This document shows, in pieces, positions 43,938 through 52,962 of a stretch of 64,000 nt of DNA (position 1 is its first letter; every line of letters starts with the position of its first letter). The stretch covers positions 598,941-662,940 of the forward strand of contig NZ_VTPZ01000001.1 of NCBI RefSeq assembly GCF_008638305.1. Reading direction: 5' to 3'. The position numbers and the translations under genes were made by a program. The notes under the pieces were generated by a model. The model ran no database searches. It saw nothing but the letters and a program-made list of their open reading frames with translations, and was not told the DNA's origin. Source of the DNA: Pseudomonas profundi (GTDB lineage Bacteria > Pseudomonadota > Gammaproteobacteria > Pseudomonadales > Pseudomonadaceae).

Positions 43938-45657
43938 CGTCGTTAATCCACTCTTTGACTACCTGAGCCACGCGGCCGGGGTCTTCCGCCAGCAGGCCCT
44001 TGATTGCATTCAGCTGCTGTTCATAACCGGCACCCGGCGGGGGCAACAAGGCCGGTGCCGGTGAGCTTGAACCCGTCAGGCTGACCCGGTCATCGCGCAG
44101 ATCATCATCCATGCCGCCCAGGTCGTCGAGCGTCGCGGGGTAATTATCGTCGGTAGCCGGGTTGCGGTTGTTGGCAGTCAGGTTCTTGAGCACCGGTCGC
44201 AACACACCGAACACCAGAATCAGTACAAACAGAATGCCGAGGAACTGTTTGGCCATGTCCCACACCCAGGGCTCGGTCCAGAATGGCGGCTCGGCGATGG
44301 CCTCCGGCGCACCCAGCGGCACGAACCGGCTGTTGATCACGCTGACACTGTCGCCACGCGCCTCATCAAAGCCCACGGCATCCTTGACCAGACGGGTCAG
44401 CTGCTGGATTTCTGCCTCGGCAAGCGGAACACGCACAGACTCGCCCGTCTGTGGATCCACCTGCAGGGTGTCATCCACCACCACCGCGACGGAAAGCCGG
44501 CGCAACCTGCCCTGCTGCTGACGGGTGTAGCTGATCTGGCGGTCGAGTTCATAGTTGCGCGTCGATTGCTCGCGAATATCCTTTGGCGGCGCGGCAATGA
44601 TCGGCTCACCGGTTTCCGGATCAAATACCTGCTCGGGCACAGATACCGCGCCGGGCGGCTGGTTACTCAGTGCACCGGGAATACCCTGGGGGCCGGAAGC
44701 GCCGCTGGCGCGCTGCTCGTTGAGAATCTGTTCGCTGCGTATGGACGCTTCCGGATTGAAGCTTTCAGAGGTGGATTCCACCGCGCTGAAGTCGACGTCC
44801 GCTGACACCTCGGCCTTGTAGCGACCATCGCCCAGCACCGGCTGCAGAATGTTGTGTACGCGGCGGGTGTAGGTATCTTCCAGCCGCCGGGCGTGATCGA
44901 ACTGGCGGCCGGCCATGGTCAACTCGTTAAGCTCGGCCTGGTCGGACAGCAGATTACCGTTCTGGTCGACGACCGTGACCTGGTCCTTGCTCAGCTCGGG
45001 GATACTGGTCGCGACCAGATTGACGATGGCCATGACCTGGGCCGGCTCGAGACTGCGGCCTGAATACATTTCAAGCAGTACTGACGCGCTGGGCTTGCGA
45101 TCGTCACGCACAAATACCGTGGAGCGCGGCATGGCGATATGCACCCGCGCCGCCTTGACGTTGTACAGACTGGAAATGGTCCGCGCCATCTCGCCCTCAA
45201 GACCACGGCGATAGCGGGTGGTCTCCATGAACTGGCTGGAGCCCAGGCCCTGCTCGCGGTCCATGATTTCGAAGCCGAGATTACGGTCGACCGGTGTCAC
45301 ACCGGAGCTGGCCAGACGCATACGCGCGTCGGCATGATCCTCACTGCGTACCAGCAAGGCGCCGCTGTTGGGCTCGACCTTGTAATCGATGCGGCTTTGC
45401 TGCAGCACCTCAAGCACCTGGGCCGAATCATAGTTGTCCATGCTGCCGTACAGCGGACGATAATCCGGCTCCTGGGACCACAACACCACCGCGAAACCGA
45501 CCGCCACACTCGCCGCCAGACCGACCAGCAGGCCAAACTGCCGGAGCATCGGGAGCTGCGCCAGACTGTCCAGAAAAGCCATACCCAACAGTGGCTTACG
45601 TTCGGGAGCAGGCTCCGGAGCGTTGCGCGTGGCAGGTGTATTAGGCGTTGCGTCCAT
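43930..45657 (-). CDS. fliF: Flagellar MS-ring protein FliF
   Basis: A 575 aa inner-membrane ring protein on which the flagellum is built. Membrane helices lie at about 41-60 (FGLLVGLAASVAVGFAVVLW) and about 467-487 (FLGILFVLILVFGVLRPVL). Ring-building motifs with YRPLYGSMDNYDSAQVLEVLQQSRIDYKVEPNSGALLV lie between them, and the FliG-binding tail ends VAQVVKEWINDD. It is 46 bp after fliE. Confidence 0.97.
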   Translation of the reverse strand: MDATPNTPATRNAPEPAPERKPLLGMAFLDSLAQLPMLRQFGLLVGLAASVAVGFAVVLWSQEPDYRPLYGSMDNYDSAQVLEVLQQSRIDYKVEPNSGALLVRSEDHADARMRLASSGVTPVDRNLGFEIMDREQGLGSSQFMETTRYRRGLEGEMARTISSLYNVKAARVHIAMPRSTVFVRDDRKPSASVLLEMYSGRSLEPAQVMAIVNLVATSIPELSKDQVTVVDQNGNLLSDQAELNELTMAGRQFDHARRLEDTYTRRVHNILQPVLGDGRYKAEVSADVDFSAVESTSESFNPEASIRSEQILNEQRASGASGPQGIPGALSNQPPGAVSVPEQVFDPETGEPIIAAPPKDIREQSTRNYELDRQISYTRQQQGRLRRLSVAVVVDDTLQVDPQTGESVRVPLAEAEIQQLTRLVKDAVGFDEARGDSVSVINSRFVPLGAPEAIAEPPFWTEPWVWDMAKQFLGILFVLILVFGVLRPVLKNLTANNRNPATDDNYPATLDDLGGMDDDLRDDRVSLTGSSSPAPALLPPPGAGYEQQLNAIKGLLAEDPGRVAQVVKEWINDDE

Positions 45658-45703
45658 GAAAACTTTCCTCGGTCAATCAAGGCAGGCGGTGACAGGAATG
45701 GAG

Positions 45704-46048
45704 TTAGATCGGCATCTTCATGATGTCTTCGTAGGCGCTGATCATCTTGTTGCGCACCTGCGTCATCGCCTGAAACGCGACGCTGGATTTCTGCGAAGCG
45801 ATCATCACCTCGGTCAGATCAATACCCGGCACACCGCGCTCATAGCCGCTCTGCAAATCGCCGGTGGTCTTCTGGAGCTCGCTAACCTTGTTAAATGCCA
45901 TCTTCAGCATGTCGTCAAAGGCCGGGGTGTCGACATTCTTCTCGACCTGCTGCGGCGCCTGGGGCTTGCCCATCGCTTCCAGCTGCATGCTGCGCATCTG
46001 CAACATCAGACGATTCATCTCGACACCCTGGGTCATCTCAATCTCCAT
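45704..46048 (-). CDS. fliE: Flagellar hook-basal body protein FliE
   Basis: A 114 aa rod adaptor that joins the MS ring to the rod. The C-terminal VPGIDLTEVMIASQKSSVAFQAMTQVRNKMISAYEDIMKMPI is the family signature. It is the first gene of the fliEFGHIJ operon and is preceded by a sigma-54 promoter at 46091-46107. In-frame methionines at 5 and 11 are alternative starts. Confidence 0.95.
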   Translation of the reverse strand: MEIEMTQGVEMNRLMLQMRSMQLEAMGKPQAPQQVEKNVDTPAFDDMLKMAFNKVSELQKTTGDLQSGYERGVPGIDLTEVMIASQKSSVAFQAMTQVRNKMISAYEDIMKMPI

Positions 46049-46090
46049 GCCGTAAGAATTTTGACGGCGCTTTCGGCTTTGAGACTAATG

Positions 46091-46107
46091 AAGCAATATT
46101 GGTGCCA
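46091..46107 (-). promoter_or_regulatory. Sigma-54 promoter of the fliE operon
   Basis: On the minus strand TGGCACCAATATTGCTT carries the -24 TGGCAC and -12 TTGCT boxes at correct spacing, 43 bp before the fliE start. In P. aeruginosa fliE transcription depends on RpoN and FleR, whose gene lies just upstream. The rest of 46049-46370 holds a REP copy and no gene. Confidence 0.85.
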
Positions 46108-46194
46108 GATGGTGACGGGTGTCGCCAGCGTCGCGTTGTCGCGTGCGAGAAGCATGTCTGTATACAGAGGCAGCAGGCGCGCCAAGGCTGATTT

Positions 46195-46219
46195 GTAGGA
46201 GGCGCGACCCGCGGCGATC
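46195..46219 (+). repeat. REP sequence upstream of the RAYT gene
   Basis: gtaggaggcgcgacccgcgg followed by cgatc belongs to the same family as 46846-46870 and 46963-46988. The GCG-CGC arms can fold. It has the same orientation as 46963 and is inverted relative to 46846. Confidence 0.75.
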
Positions 46220-46370
46220 AAATCTGCAGCCCTAAAAGCCGAACCTCTTCACGACTTTCACAACCACAGCAACACGGCTCAATATCACATCACAAGTCCG
46301 AGCCAAAACACCCTGCTATCAAAGCCATCCCCTGCTTCAATTAAGACCCCACCCTTGCCCCGCTACGACC

Positions 46371-46811
46371 ATGAAACCCATCCCCCACTCCCAATCCCTA
46401 CGCAAATGCCGACGATCCGAGCCCGGCCAGTTCTACCTCATCACCGCAGTCACCCTTGATCGCCAACCTCTGTTCAAGGACCTCCAGTCCGCCAGGGTGC
46501 TTATCAACATCCTCCGTGAGGCCTCTCTAAGGAATCAGGCGCAAACCTGGGCATATGTAGTCATGCCAGACCATTTCCACTGGCTTATGCAGCTGGAAAA
46601 TGAAAGCCTTTCAAAGGCAGTGCAACGAATCAAACGCCTGACCTCCGCTCAGCTTGGCAGGCGTGTCTGGCAGGATGGGTTTCATGATCGGGCTGTCAGG
46701 AGTGAAGAAAACCTCAAGGCCATGGCCAGATACATCATTGCCAATCCGCTTCGGGCTGGACTGGCGGAATCTGTGGGGGATTACTCGCATTGGGATGCTG
46801 TATGGCTTTGA
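46371..46811 (+). CDS. rayT: REP-associated tyrosine transposase (RAYT)
   Basis: A 146 aa single-domain Y1 HUH transposase related to IS200 TnpA. The HUH motif is in VMPDHFHWLMQLE (near residue 62), the catalytic tyrosine in AMARYIIANPLRAGL (near 122), and WQDGFHDRAVRSEENL is a RAYT signature. RAYTs nick and join REP DNA and are usually single-copy domesticated genes flanked by REPs. Here REPs of one family lie 150 bp upstream and 35-177 bp downstream. It faces the opposite way to the flagellar genes on either side. No clear ribosome binding site is seen. Confidence 0.9.
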   Translation: MKPIPHSQSLRKCRRSEPGQFYLITAVTLDRQPLFKDLQSARVLINILREASLRNQAQTWAYVVMPDHFHWLMQLENESLSKAVQRIKRLTSAQLGRRVWQDGFHDRAVRSEENLKAMARYIIANPLRAGLAESVGDYSHWDAVWL

Positions 46812-46845
46812 GCAAGGTATAAACTTTGTCATGGCTGCACGTCCC

Positions 46846-46988
46846 GATCGCCGCGAGTCGCGCCTCCTACGGGAAGATCGATGCACCGGTTGAGGAGTGC
46901 GGCTGCGAATGAGTACATTGTGAATCCAAGGCACTTACCCGCAATCGGCACGCAGCCATTCTGTGGGAGGCGCGACTCGCGGCGATTG
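46846..46988. repeat. Inverted REP pair (REPIN) downstream of RAYT
   Basis: gatcgccgcgagtcgcgcct at 46846-46870 and gtgggaggcgcgactcgcgg at 46963-46988 are the same REP in opposite orientations, about 92 bp apart. This is the REPIN arrangement that RAYT enzymes act on. Related single copies lie at 36475 and 63826. Confidence 0.8.
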
Positions 46989-47055
46989 TGACCCACCGCA
47001 CCAGATACGCCTAAAACAGAGCACGGTCCAGCCAGCACGACCAACACCAACCCAC

Positions 47056-48447
47056 CTAAACCCCACCCCCCTCAACCACAAACCCCGCCTCACGCATCCT
47101 CGCCAGCTTATACCGCAAGGTCCGCGGGCTGATACCAAGGCGTTCGGCGGCTTCCTTCCGGCGGCCCCGTTCAGCACGCAGCACGTCCAGAATCATCTGA
47201 TACTCATGTTCCTTCACACCCGACTCAAGATCACCCGCGACAGGGGGCGCAGCAGTTGTCGGGCAGGCCGGCACAACCGGAGTCTGCACAGGCGCTTGAG
47301 CGGGAATAACCCTACCCGGCACCATGCCCAGGCAAAGATCCTGCGCCCGAATCACGCCGCCCTGCTGCAGGATCATTGCACGCTGCACGGCGTTATCCAG
47401 CTCGCGCACGTTCCCCGGCCAGGGATGTTGTCGCAATGCCTGGCGCGCATCATCGGCAAACTGCACGCGGGCCTGGTTCATCTTGCGCATGTGCTTGTTA
47501 AGTAAGCGCTCGGCTATCGGCAAGATATCGCCGGGGCGGTTGCGTAGCGGCTCCCACTGCAGTGGGAACACCCCTAACCGGTAATACAGATCCTCCCGGA
47601 AACGCCCGGCCGCCACCTCTGCAAGCATGTCGCGGTTGGTCGTAGCGATGACGCGGATATCCAGTTTGATCAGTTTGCGCCCGCCGACCCGCTCGACTTC
47701 ACGCTCCTGCAATACCCGCAACAGCTTGGCCTGCAGAGCCAGGGGCATTTCCGAGATTTCGTCGAGCAACAGGCTGCCGCCATTGGCCTGCTCGAACTTG
47801 CCCGGCGCAGCGGCAATGGCGCCTGTGAAGGCCCCCTTCTCGTGACCAAACAGCGTCGCCTCAAGCATATTCTCGGGAATAGCAGCGCAGTTGATCGCAA
47901 TGAAAGGTTGGTCCGCACGGGGTGAATGCTGGTGGATATAGCGGGCGAGCACTTCCTTGCCGGTACCGGACTCCCCGGAAATCAACACAGTGGAATCGCT
48001 GGCGGCTACCCGCGCTGCCAGCTGCAGCAATTGTTGACTGGCAGGCTCAACCGCCACCGGCCCGTTGTCATCCAGCGGCTGCAAACGGCCCTGGCTATGC
48101 TGGGCAATCAGATCCAGCAGCGCCTTGGGTTCAAAGGGTTTGACCAGATAATCCACGGCGCCGTCGCGCATGGCGGTTACCGCCTGCTGCACGGTGCCGT
48201 AAGCGGTCATGAGCAGGACCGGCAATTGCGGATACCGCTGATTCAGAGCACGCAGCAGATCGTGTCCATCCATGCCCGGCATGTTTACATCACTGACCAC
48301 CATCGAAACGGCTTCGCGCTCCAGCAGCTTCAATGCAGCTTCGGCATTCTCCGCTTCAAAATATTCATAGCCGCCCAGCAGCAGCGTATCGGCCAGCGCC
48401 TCACGCAGGCCACGGTCGTCTTCGACGAGCAATATCCGCGTCGGCAT
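47056..48447 (-). CDS. fleR: Sigma-54-dependent response regulator FleR
   Basis: A 463 aa NtrC-type activator of class III flagellar genes. The receiver domain has D53 in MVVSDVNMPGMDG. The AAA+ domain has GESGTGKE (Walker A), GAFTGA (sigma-54 contact) and the arginine-finger region [15 protein letters not shown]. The C-terminal Fis helix reads KEAAERLGISPRTLRYKL. The start overlaps the fleS stop. The cognate kinase is FleS. Its known targets include the fliE operon, whose promoter is about 1 kb downstream of this gene. Confidence 0.95.
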   Translation of the reverse strand: MPTRILLVEDDRGLREALADTLLLGGYEYFEAENAEAALKLLEREAVSMVVSDVNMPGMDGHDLLRALNQRYPQLPVLLMTAYGTVQQAVTAMRDGAVDYLVKPFEPKALLDLIAQHSQGRLQPLDDNGPVAVEPASQQLLQLAARVAASDSTVLISGESGTGKEVLARYIHQHSPRADQPFIAINCAAIPENMLEATLFGHEKGAFTGAIAAAPGKFEQANGGSLLLDEISEMPLALQAKLLRVLQEREVERVGGRKLIKLDIRVIATTNRDMLAEVAAGRFREDLYYRLGVFPLQWEPLRNRPGDILPIAERLLNKHMRKMNQARVQFADDARQALRQHPWPGNVRELDNAVQRAMILQQGGVIRAQDLCLGMVPGRVIPAQAPVQTPVVPACPTTAAPPVAGDLESGVKEHEYQMILDVLRAERGRRKEAAERLGISPRTLRYKLARMREAGFVVEGGGV

Positions 48448-49688
48448 CAGATGTGCTCCTCAAGCAGCGCAACGCCCTGCACTTCCCGGGCAAAGGGCAG
48501 CAGTATCTCGGCGCAGGTACCCCAACCGGCCTTGCTGCGCATATAGAACGCACCGCCATGCGCTTTAGCCACCGACTTGACCACCGAAACACCGAGTCCG
48601 GTGCCCTGCTCGCGCGTGGTATGAAAGGGCTCTCCGATGCGAGCGAGCTGGGCTTCAGTCATCCCTGCGCCGGTGTCCACCACGCTGAGACTCAGCTGAT
48701 TTTCGATCAGACGCGCGCACACCTTCAGCCGCACGGCGGGCGAACCGGCCTGTATGGCGTTTTCGATGAGATTGATTACCGCACCGACCAGCGTTTCGCG
48801 GTTACAGCGCAGCTGCAGGTAGTCGGGGCAACGGTTATCCCACCGGCACACCGCACCGCCCTGCTCAACAAGCGGCTCGGCCTGCTGGCGTAACGCTGCG
48901 AACAATTCATTCACACTGAGCCGGTCATCCAGCGGCAGGTCACCCTTGGCGAACAACAGCATGTCGCGCACCTGGTGCTCAATGCTTTCCAGCCGGCCCT
49001 TCAGGCGCTCGCTGAAGCGCAGACGATTGCTGTCTACCAGCGCAGGGTCGGTGAGGTGACTGGCATACAGGAGCGCAGCGGAAAGCGGCGTACGAATCTG
49101 ATGGGCCAGCGAGGCGACCATGCGGCCCAATGCCGACAGCCGCTCATGCCGCGCCAACTGGGTTTGCAATGCCCGGGTTTCGGTGAGATCCGTAATCAGG
49201 ATCAGTTGGCCCGGCTCACCGACCAATGAACGTGTAGCCATGGACACGCGGCGCCCGCTGCGCAGCGAAACTTCATGGTAGTCATCCTCACGCGGGGCGA
49301 AACGCTCGCGGATAAGATCGCGCCAGAGCATGCCTTCGATGGGTTCGCCCAACAGTTCGCGGGCAGCGGGGTTCACCTCGCGTACCACGCCGCGGCCATC
49401 AAGCACCACTACCCCGCCAGGCAACAGATCGAGCAGGTTCTGCAGCCGACCGGCCAGGCGCGCCTTTTCCGCCAGCTCGCGGGTGCGCTGTTGGCTGACT
49501 TCGGCTAGCTGGGATTTGAGCGTTGCGACCTGCTGTTCGAGCAGTGCATAGGATTCAGAAAGCTGACCAGAGAGGTTACTGAACTGCCGGTAGGCCTGTT
49601 CAAGACCGGCACCGTCCCGGGCTTCAGCTTCAGCGCTGCCGGCGGGCAATCCATTGTCTTGAGGCAAATGCTGAGCAGGTACGGCCAT
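48447..49688 (-). CDS. fleS: Flagellar sensor kinase FleS
   Basis: A 413 aa cytoplasmic histidine kinase without membrane helices. A coiled-coil (about 40-85) leads into a PAS domain (LLDLLPGGVVVLDGRGVVREVNPAARELLGEPIEGMLW). HisKA follows with SLAHQIRTPLSAAL, then the HATPase with N box NLIENAIQAG and G box TREQGTGLGVSVV. It signals to FleR, whose gene overlaps. A sigma-54 promoter lies 43-58 bp before the ATG. Confidence 0.94.
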   Translation of the reverse strand: MAVPAQHLPQDNGLPAGSAEAEARDGAGLEQAYRQFSNLSGQLSESYALLEQQVATLKSQLAEVSQQRTRELAEKARLAGRLQNLLDLLPGGVVVLDGRGVVREVNPAARELLGEPIEGMLWRDLIRERFAPREDDYHEVSLRSGRRVSMATRSLVGEPGQLILITDLTETRALQTQLARHERLSALGRMVASLAHQIRTPLSAALLYASHLTDPALVDSNRLRFSERLKGRLESIEHQVRDMLLFAKGDLPLDDRLSVNELFAALRQQAEPLVEQGGAVCRWDNRCPDYLQLRCNRETLVGAVINLIENAIQAGSPAVRLKVCARLIENQLSLSVVDTGAGMTEAQLARIGEPFHTTREQGTGLGVSVVKSVAKAHGGAFYMRSKAGWGTCAEILLPFAREVQGVALLEEHI

Positions 49689-49730
49689 GTAAATCCCCTG
49701 ATGAAGAAATATCGCTTCAACAGGGGCTAT

Positions 49731-49746
49731 AGCAAGGCCTGTGCCA
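49731..49746 (-). promoter_or_regulatory. Sigma-54 promoter of fleSR
   Basis: TGGCACAGGCCTTGCT on the minus strand has consensus -24 and -12 boxes at correct spacing. fleSR transcription in P. aeruginosa depends on RpoN and FleQ; fleQ is the next gene upstream. Confidence 0.85.
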
Positions 49747-49810
49747 TAAACGTGAAACGTTATAAATCATAGACTTACACGGAAAGACGCCAAGCAGCGT
49801 CATTCTTCTG

Positions 49811-51298
49811 TCAGTCTTCCACGACCTCTGTGCCGCGGTTGAGCCCGTACTTGCGCATCTTCTCAACCAGCGTAGTACGCCGGATACGCAAACGCTCGGC
49901 GGCCCGAGCCACCACACCAGAGCATTCATCCAGTGCCTGCTGGATCAAGGTCTGCTCCAGACCACCAAGGTATTCCTTCAGGTCCAGCCCTTCAGGGGGC
50001 AAAAACGCCGGGCTGTTGAGACCGATCAATCCGTTGAAAGCTTCACCGCGCTCATCGTCTTCAGTGTCTACCTGCTGGCTGCGCAGATCGCCATGATCGT
50101 CCTCTACATAGCGAAACTTGCGCGGCAGCTCGTTCACGCCGATGACGCCATGGGGATGCATGATTGCCATGCGCTCGACCAGGTTGGCCAGCTCACGCAC
50201 GTTACCCGGCCAGTCGTGCTGACAGAGCGACAGGATCGCCGAGGTGCTGAAACGGATCGAGCCGCGTTTCTCGCGTTCCAGGCGGGTGATCAGCTCGTTA
50301 AGCAGCAGCGGCAGATCCTCCACCCGCTCGCGCATCGCCGGCATCTCGATCGGGAACACGTTCAGCCGATAGAACAGGTCCTCGCGGAAGGTGCCCTGCT
50401 CGATCATGTCTTCGAGATTCTTGTGCGTAGCCGCAATGACGCGTACATCGGCAGTTTGCACCTTGTTGCTACCGACGCGCTCGAAGGTACGCTCCTGCAG
50501 CACGCGCAACAGTTTGACCTGCATCGGTAGCGGCATGTCGCCGATTTCATCGAGAAACAGCGTGCCGCCCTGCGCCAGTTCGAACCGACCGGCGCGCGTC
50601 GTAATCGCACCGGTAAACGCGCCCTTCTCATGTCCGAACAGCTCGCTTTCCAGCAGCTCAGCCGGAATCGCGCCGCAGTTAACCGGAACAAAAGGCGCTT
50701 CTCTGCGGGAGGAGTGGTAGTGGAGGTTGCGGGCAACCACCTCCTTGCCAGTGCCCGACTCACCCAGGATCAGCACCGTCGCCTCAGTGTTGGCCACTTG
50801 CTGCATCATCAGCCGCACTGACTGAATACTGCGGCTGGTGCCGACCAGACTACGGAACAGGTTGGGTTCGCGCTGGCTGCCGCGTTTGTTGCGGGTGTCC
50901 ACCACTTCGCGATACACCTGAGCGCGGTGCAGCGAATCCAGCAACTGGTTGTAACTCAGCGGTGGCGTCAACACCGCCAGCAAGCGTTGGCGCAGGTATT
51001 CAGGCCAGGGCGAGAGCTCATGCCCGTCGAACAGAATGACCGGGAGGTTCGCGTCCCATTTGTCGAGCTGGGTCAGCAATCCCTGCGCGCCCTGAGGATG
51101 ATCGCAGCGACCAAGAATGACGCAGCGGGCCGCAGCGGGGCTATCAAGTACCGCCTCGACATCCGCCTGCCAGGTTTCGGAACAGGTAATAACCGCGTCT
51201 TCGCCGAGAAATTCGAGGATGACCTGCAGGTCACGCCGGCTCTCCGGGCAGTCTTCAATCAATAGAATATGGTTGTTAGGCAGCATAAGGGAGTGCAC
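49811..51298 (-). CDS. fleQ: Flagellar master regulator FleQ
   Basis: A 495 aa sigma-54 activator at the top of the flagellar cascade; in P. aeruginosa it also binds c-di-GMP and represses or activates exopolysaccharide genes. The N-terminal receiver-like domain (about 8-130) lacks a clear phospho-acceptor Asp, as in other FleQ proteins. AAA+ motifs are LGESGTGKE and GAFTGAI. The Fis helix reads [18 protein letters not shown]. The GTG at 51298 has AGGA just upstream; the ATG at 51286 lacks a good site, so GTG is slightly preferred. Confidence 0.95.
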   Translation of the reverse strand: MHSLMLPNNHILLIEDCPESRRDLQVILEFLGEDAVITCSETWQADVEAVLDSPAAARCVILGRCDHPQGAQGLLTQLDKWDANLPVILFDGHELSPWPEYLRQRLLAVLTPPLSYNQLLDSLHRAQVYREVVDTRNKRGSQREPNLFRSLVGTSRSIQSVRLMMQQVANTEATVLILGESGTGKEVVARNLHYHSSRREAPFVPVNCGAIPAELLESELFGHEKGAFTGAITTRAGRFELAQGGTLFLDEIGDMPLPMQVKLLRVLQERTFERVGSNKVQTADVRVIAATHKNLEDMIEQGTFREDLFYRLNVFPIEMPAMRERVEDLPLLLNELITRLEREKRGSIRFSTSAILSLCQHDWPGNVRELANLVERMAIMHPHGVIGVNELPRKFRYVEDDHGDLRSQQVDTEDDERGEAFNGLIGLNSPAFLPPEGLDLKEYLGGLEQTLIQQALDECSGVVARAAERLRIRRTTLVEKMRKYGLNRGTEVVED

Positions 51299-51367
51299 GA
51301 GTCCTGTTCACAGGCAGCCGATCGCTGGCTTGATGGCGCAATGCCATGCCTTTTGAAAGATGCGTCA

Positions 51368-51395
51368 AAGATAGCAGATTTGTGATGCGAGTCAA
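51368..51395 (-). promoter_or_regulatory. Candidate sigma-70 promoter of fleQ
   Basis: On the minus strand TTGACT (51395-51390) and TATCTT (51373-51368) are 16 bp apart, about 70 bp before the fleQ start. fleQ in P. aeruginosa is sigma-70 transcribed, which fits. It is a visual match. Confidence 0.5.
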
Positions 51396-51458
51396 ATAGT
51401 TGGCGCGACGAGACTGACATAAAGGCAAAATGCCTGCATACCGTCTGGCGCGGCCATT

Positions 51459-51755
51459 TCAGCTGAACATCTGATAAACCCTGGCGCTCTGCTTGCTGCG
51501 TTGCAGCCCATGCAGTTCGTCGGCCAGTTTGCCTTGCACTGCCTGGCACAGCGCAATGACCTCTTTATAGGTTTCTGATAGCGAAGATAACGTCTCGGCA
51601 AGGGCTTGCTCGTTGCGGTCCGGCTGCTCCATCGCCTGACTGACCAGCAGCCGGCACAGCGCGTCCAGCTCGCCGACCTGCTCCCAGTCGCCACCCTGCA
51701 CGGCGGCGATCAACGCCTCGTGCGCCTCTTCCAACTGCTTGACTGCAACAGCCAT
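51459..51755 (-). CDS. fliT: FliT-like flagellar chaperone
   Basis: A 98 aa helical protein between fliS and fleQ, the position of the small FliT/FleP gene in Pseudomonas. It is rich in Leu, Ala, Glu and Gln, fitting a helical bundle (LEEAHEALIAAVQGGDWEQVGELDALCRLLVSQAM). FliT-type proteins chaperone FliD. A GGAG site supports the ATG at 51755, 10 bp after the fliS-like gene. The identification leans on position. Confidence 0.7.
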   Translation of the reverse strand: MAVAVKQLEEAHEALIAAVQGGDWEQVGELDALCRLLVSQAMEQPDRNEQALAETLSSLSETYKEVIALCQAVQGKLADELHGLQRSKQSARVYQMFS

Positions 51756-51765
51756 GTCCGTCTCC

Positions 51766-52146
51766 TCAGGCCTGGATTGCATCCCAGCCTTCTTTGATTT
51801 CGCGCAACAGATTAGCCACTTCATCGAGCACGGCCGGATCATTCTTCAGATTGGCGTGGCTCAGGCGCTGAATCATGAAAGCATAAAGATTATCCAGGTT
51901 AGCCGCCATCTCGCCACCCTTCTTGATATCAAGCGACTCACGCAGCCCGCTAACAATACCGATCGACTTACCGATCAGCTCACCCTTCAATGCAACGTTG
52001 CCATACTGCATGGCACCCTTCGCCTGAGCAATTCGTTGCAGCCCGCCCTCGAACAGCATCTGGATCAAACGATGCGGATCAGCCTCAGTCACCTGGGCGT
52101 TCACGTTAACGGTCTGGTACTGCTTCATCGCGGCGTAGGCGTTCAT
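51766..52146 (-). CDS. fliS: Flagellar export chaperone FliS, second copy
   Basis: A 126 aa FliS: MNAYAAMKQYQTVNVNAQVTEADPHRLIQMLFEGGLQRIAQAKGAM is the standard N-terminus, and LREIKEGWDAIQ the usual end. FliS binds flagellin and prevents early assembly. This copy is closer to canonical FliS than the one at 52594-52962. AGGA lies before the ATG at 52146. A REP-containing spacer of about 450 bp separates the two copies. Confidence 0.93.
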   Translation of the reverse strand: MNAYAAMKQYQTVNVNAQVTEADPHRLIQMLFEGGLQRIAQAKGAMQYGNVALKGELIGKSIGIVSGLRESLDIKKGGEMAANLDNLYAFMIQRLSHANLKNDPAVLDEVANLLREIKEGWDAIQA

Positions 52147-52324
52147 TACGAAATATCCTGGAGTGTATTGCACATGCTTGATATATCGGCAGAACGGGGA
52201 AAACTTGAAGGCTCTTTTATATGTTTGATGGGCATAGAGGCGCTCGCTTCATCAACATTTGCCGTGCCGGAGCATCTACTCGCAGGAGCCCATACTGGTT
52301 GGTGGACAACCTCCACACCCTGTC

Positions 52325-52464
52325 GTAGAGCAGGCGCTCTACAACCCCAGGGAAAGCCTGCGGTCTATCGGATCATCGACATCAACGTGCCAAGTTCAGC
52401 GGCCAGGCCACCAATATAAATCGCCGAAAGAAGCCACCCCGGGGATGTAGCGCGCCTGCGCTAC
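52325..52464. repeat. REPIN-like unit between the two fliS genes
   Basis: GTAGAGCAGGCGCTCTAC at 52325-52342 and GTAGCGCGCCTGCGCTAC at 52447-52464 are a pair of palindromes in opposite sense, 104 bp apart. This is the same design as the units at 25172-25730, and the accompanying accctgtcg ... aaccccagg flanks are shared. The 52147-52593 spacer holds no gene. Confidence 0.75.
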
Positions 52465-52545
52465 GCCGAGCTCACCAAACCGATCAGCCCATTCGAACGC
52501 AGCCCGAAGCACCACACCGCAAAAACCGCCTTTCAGAAACAATAA

Positions 52546-52565
52546 CCCCGGCCTATAAACCGGGG
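52546..52565 (-). terminator. Possible terminator after the first fliS
   Basis: CCCCGG-CCTATAAA-CCGGGG forms a six-pair stem, about 28 bp past the fliS stop at 52594. The following minus-strand TTATTG is a weak T tract, so termination may be partial. Confidence 0.5.
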
Positions 52566-52593
52566 CATGCCATTAAACTGGTTTCACAACGCT

Positions 52594-52962
52594 CTACTTT
52601 GGCTCAATCCAGTCCCAACCTTCCTTGATCTCCTCCAGCAACCCCTGCACTTCATCCAGCGATCGGGGCGTATCATCCAGCGCCACGCCCGCCAGCTTGC
52701 GAGTCATGTAGTCGTATAGCGCATCCAGGTTCTCCGCAATCTCACCCCCGAGATCCTTATCCAAGGCGCCCTGCAATGCGCCAATAATACTGATGGTGCT
52801 GCTCACAGCCGTGCCACGGCGTTCCGGATTACCCGTAGCCTGCGCGTGGCGCGCGAGTTTAAGCCGTTCGATGGCGCCGTTGAGCAACAGCTGCACGGCG
52901 CGATATTGAGAAACTTCCTGAGCGATGTTGACTTGCTTGTAGGTATCGATGGGGCTGGTCAC
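52594..52962 (-). CDS. fliS: Flagellar chaperone FliS, first copy (paralog)
   Basis: A 122 aa FliS-family protein directly after fliD (no spacer). It has [38 protein letters not shown] and ends [14 protein letters not shown]. It lacks the early MLFEG-type motif of the second copy, reading LLLNGAI instead. Pseudomonas species commonly carry fliS and fliS', so the pair may serve different clients. It is probably cotranscribed with fliD. Confidence 0.9.
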   Translation of the reverse strand: MTSPIDTYKQVNIAQEVSQYRAVQLLLNGAIERLKLARHAQATGNPERRGTAVSSTISIIGALQGALDKDLGGEIAENLDALYDYMTRKLAGVALDDTPRSLDEVQGLLEEIKEGWDWIEPK

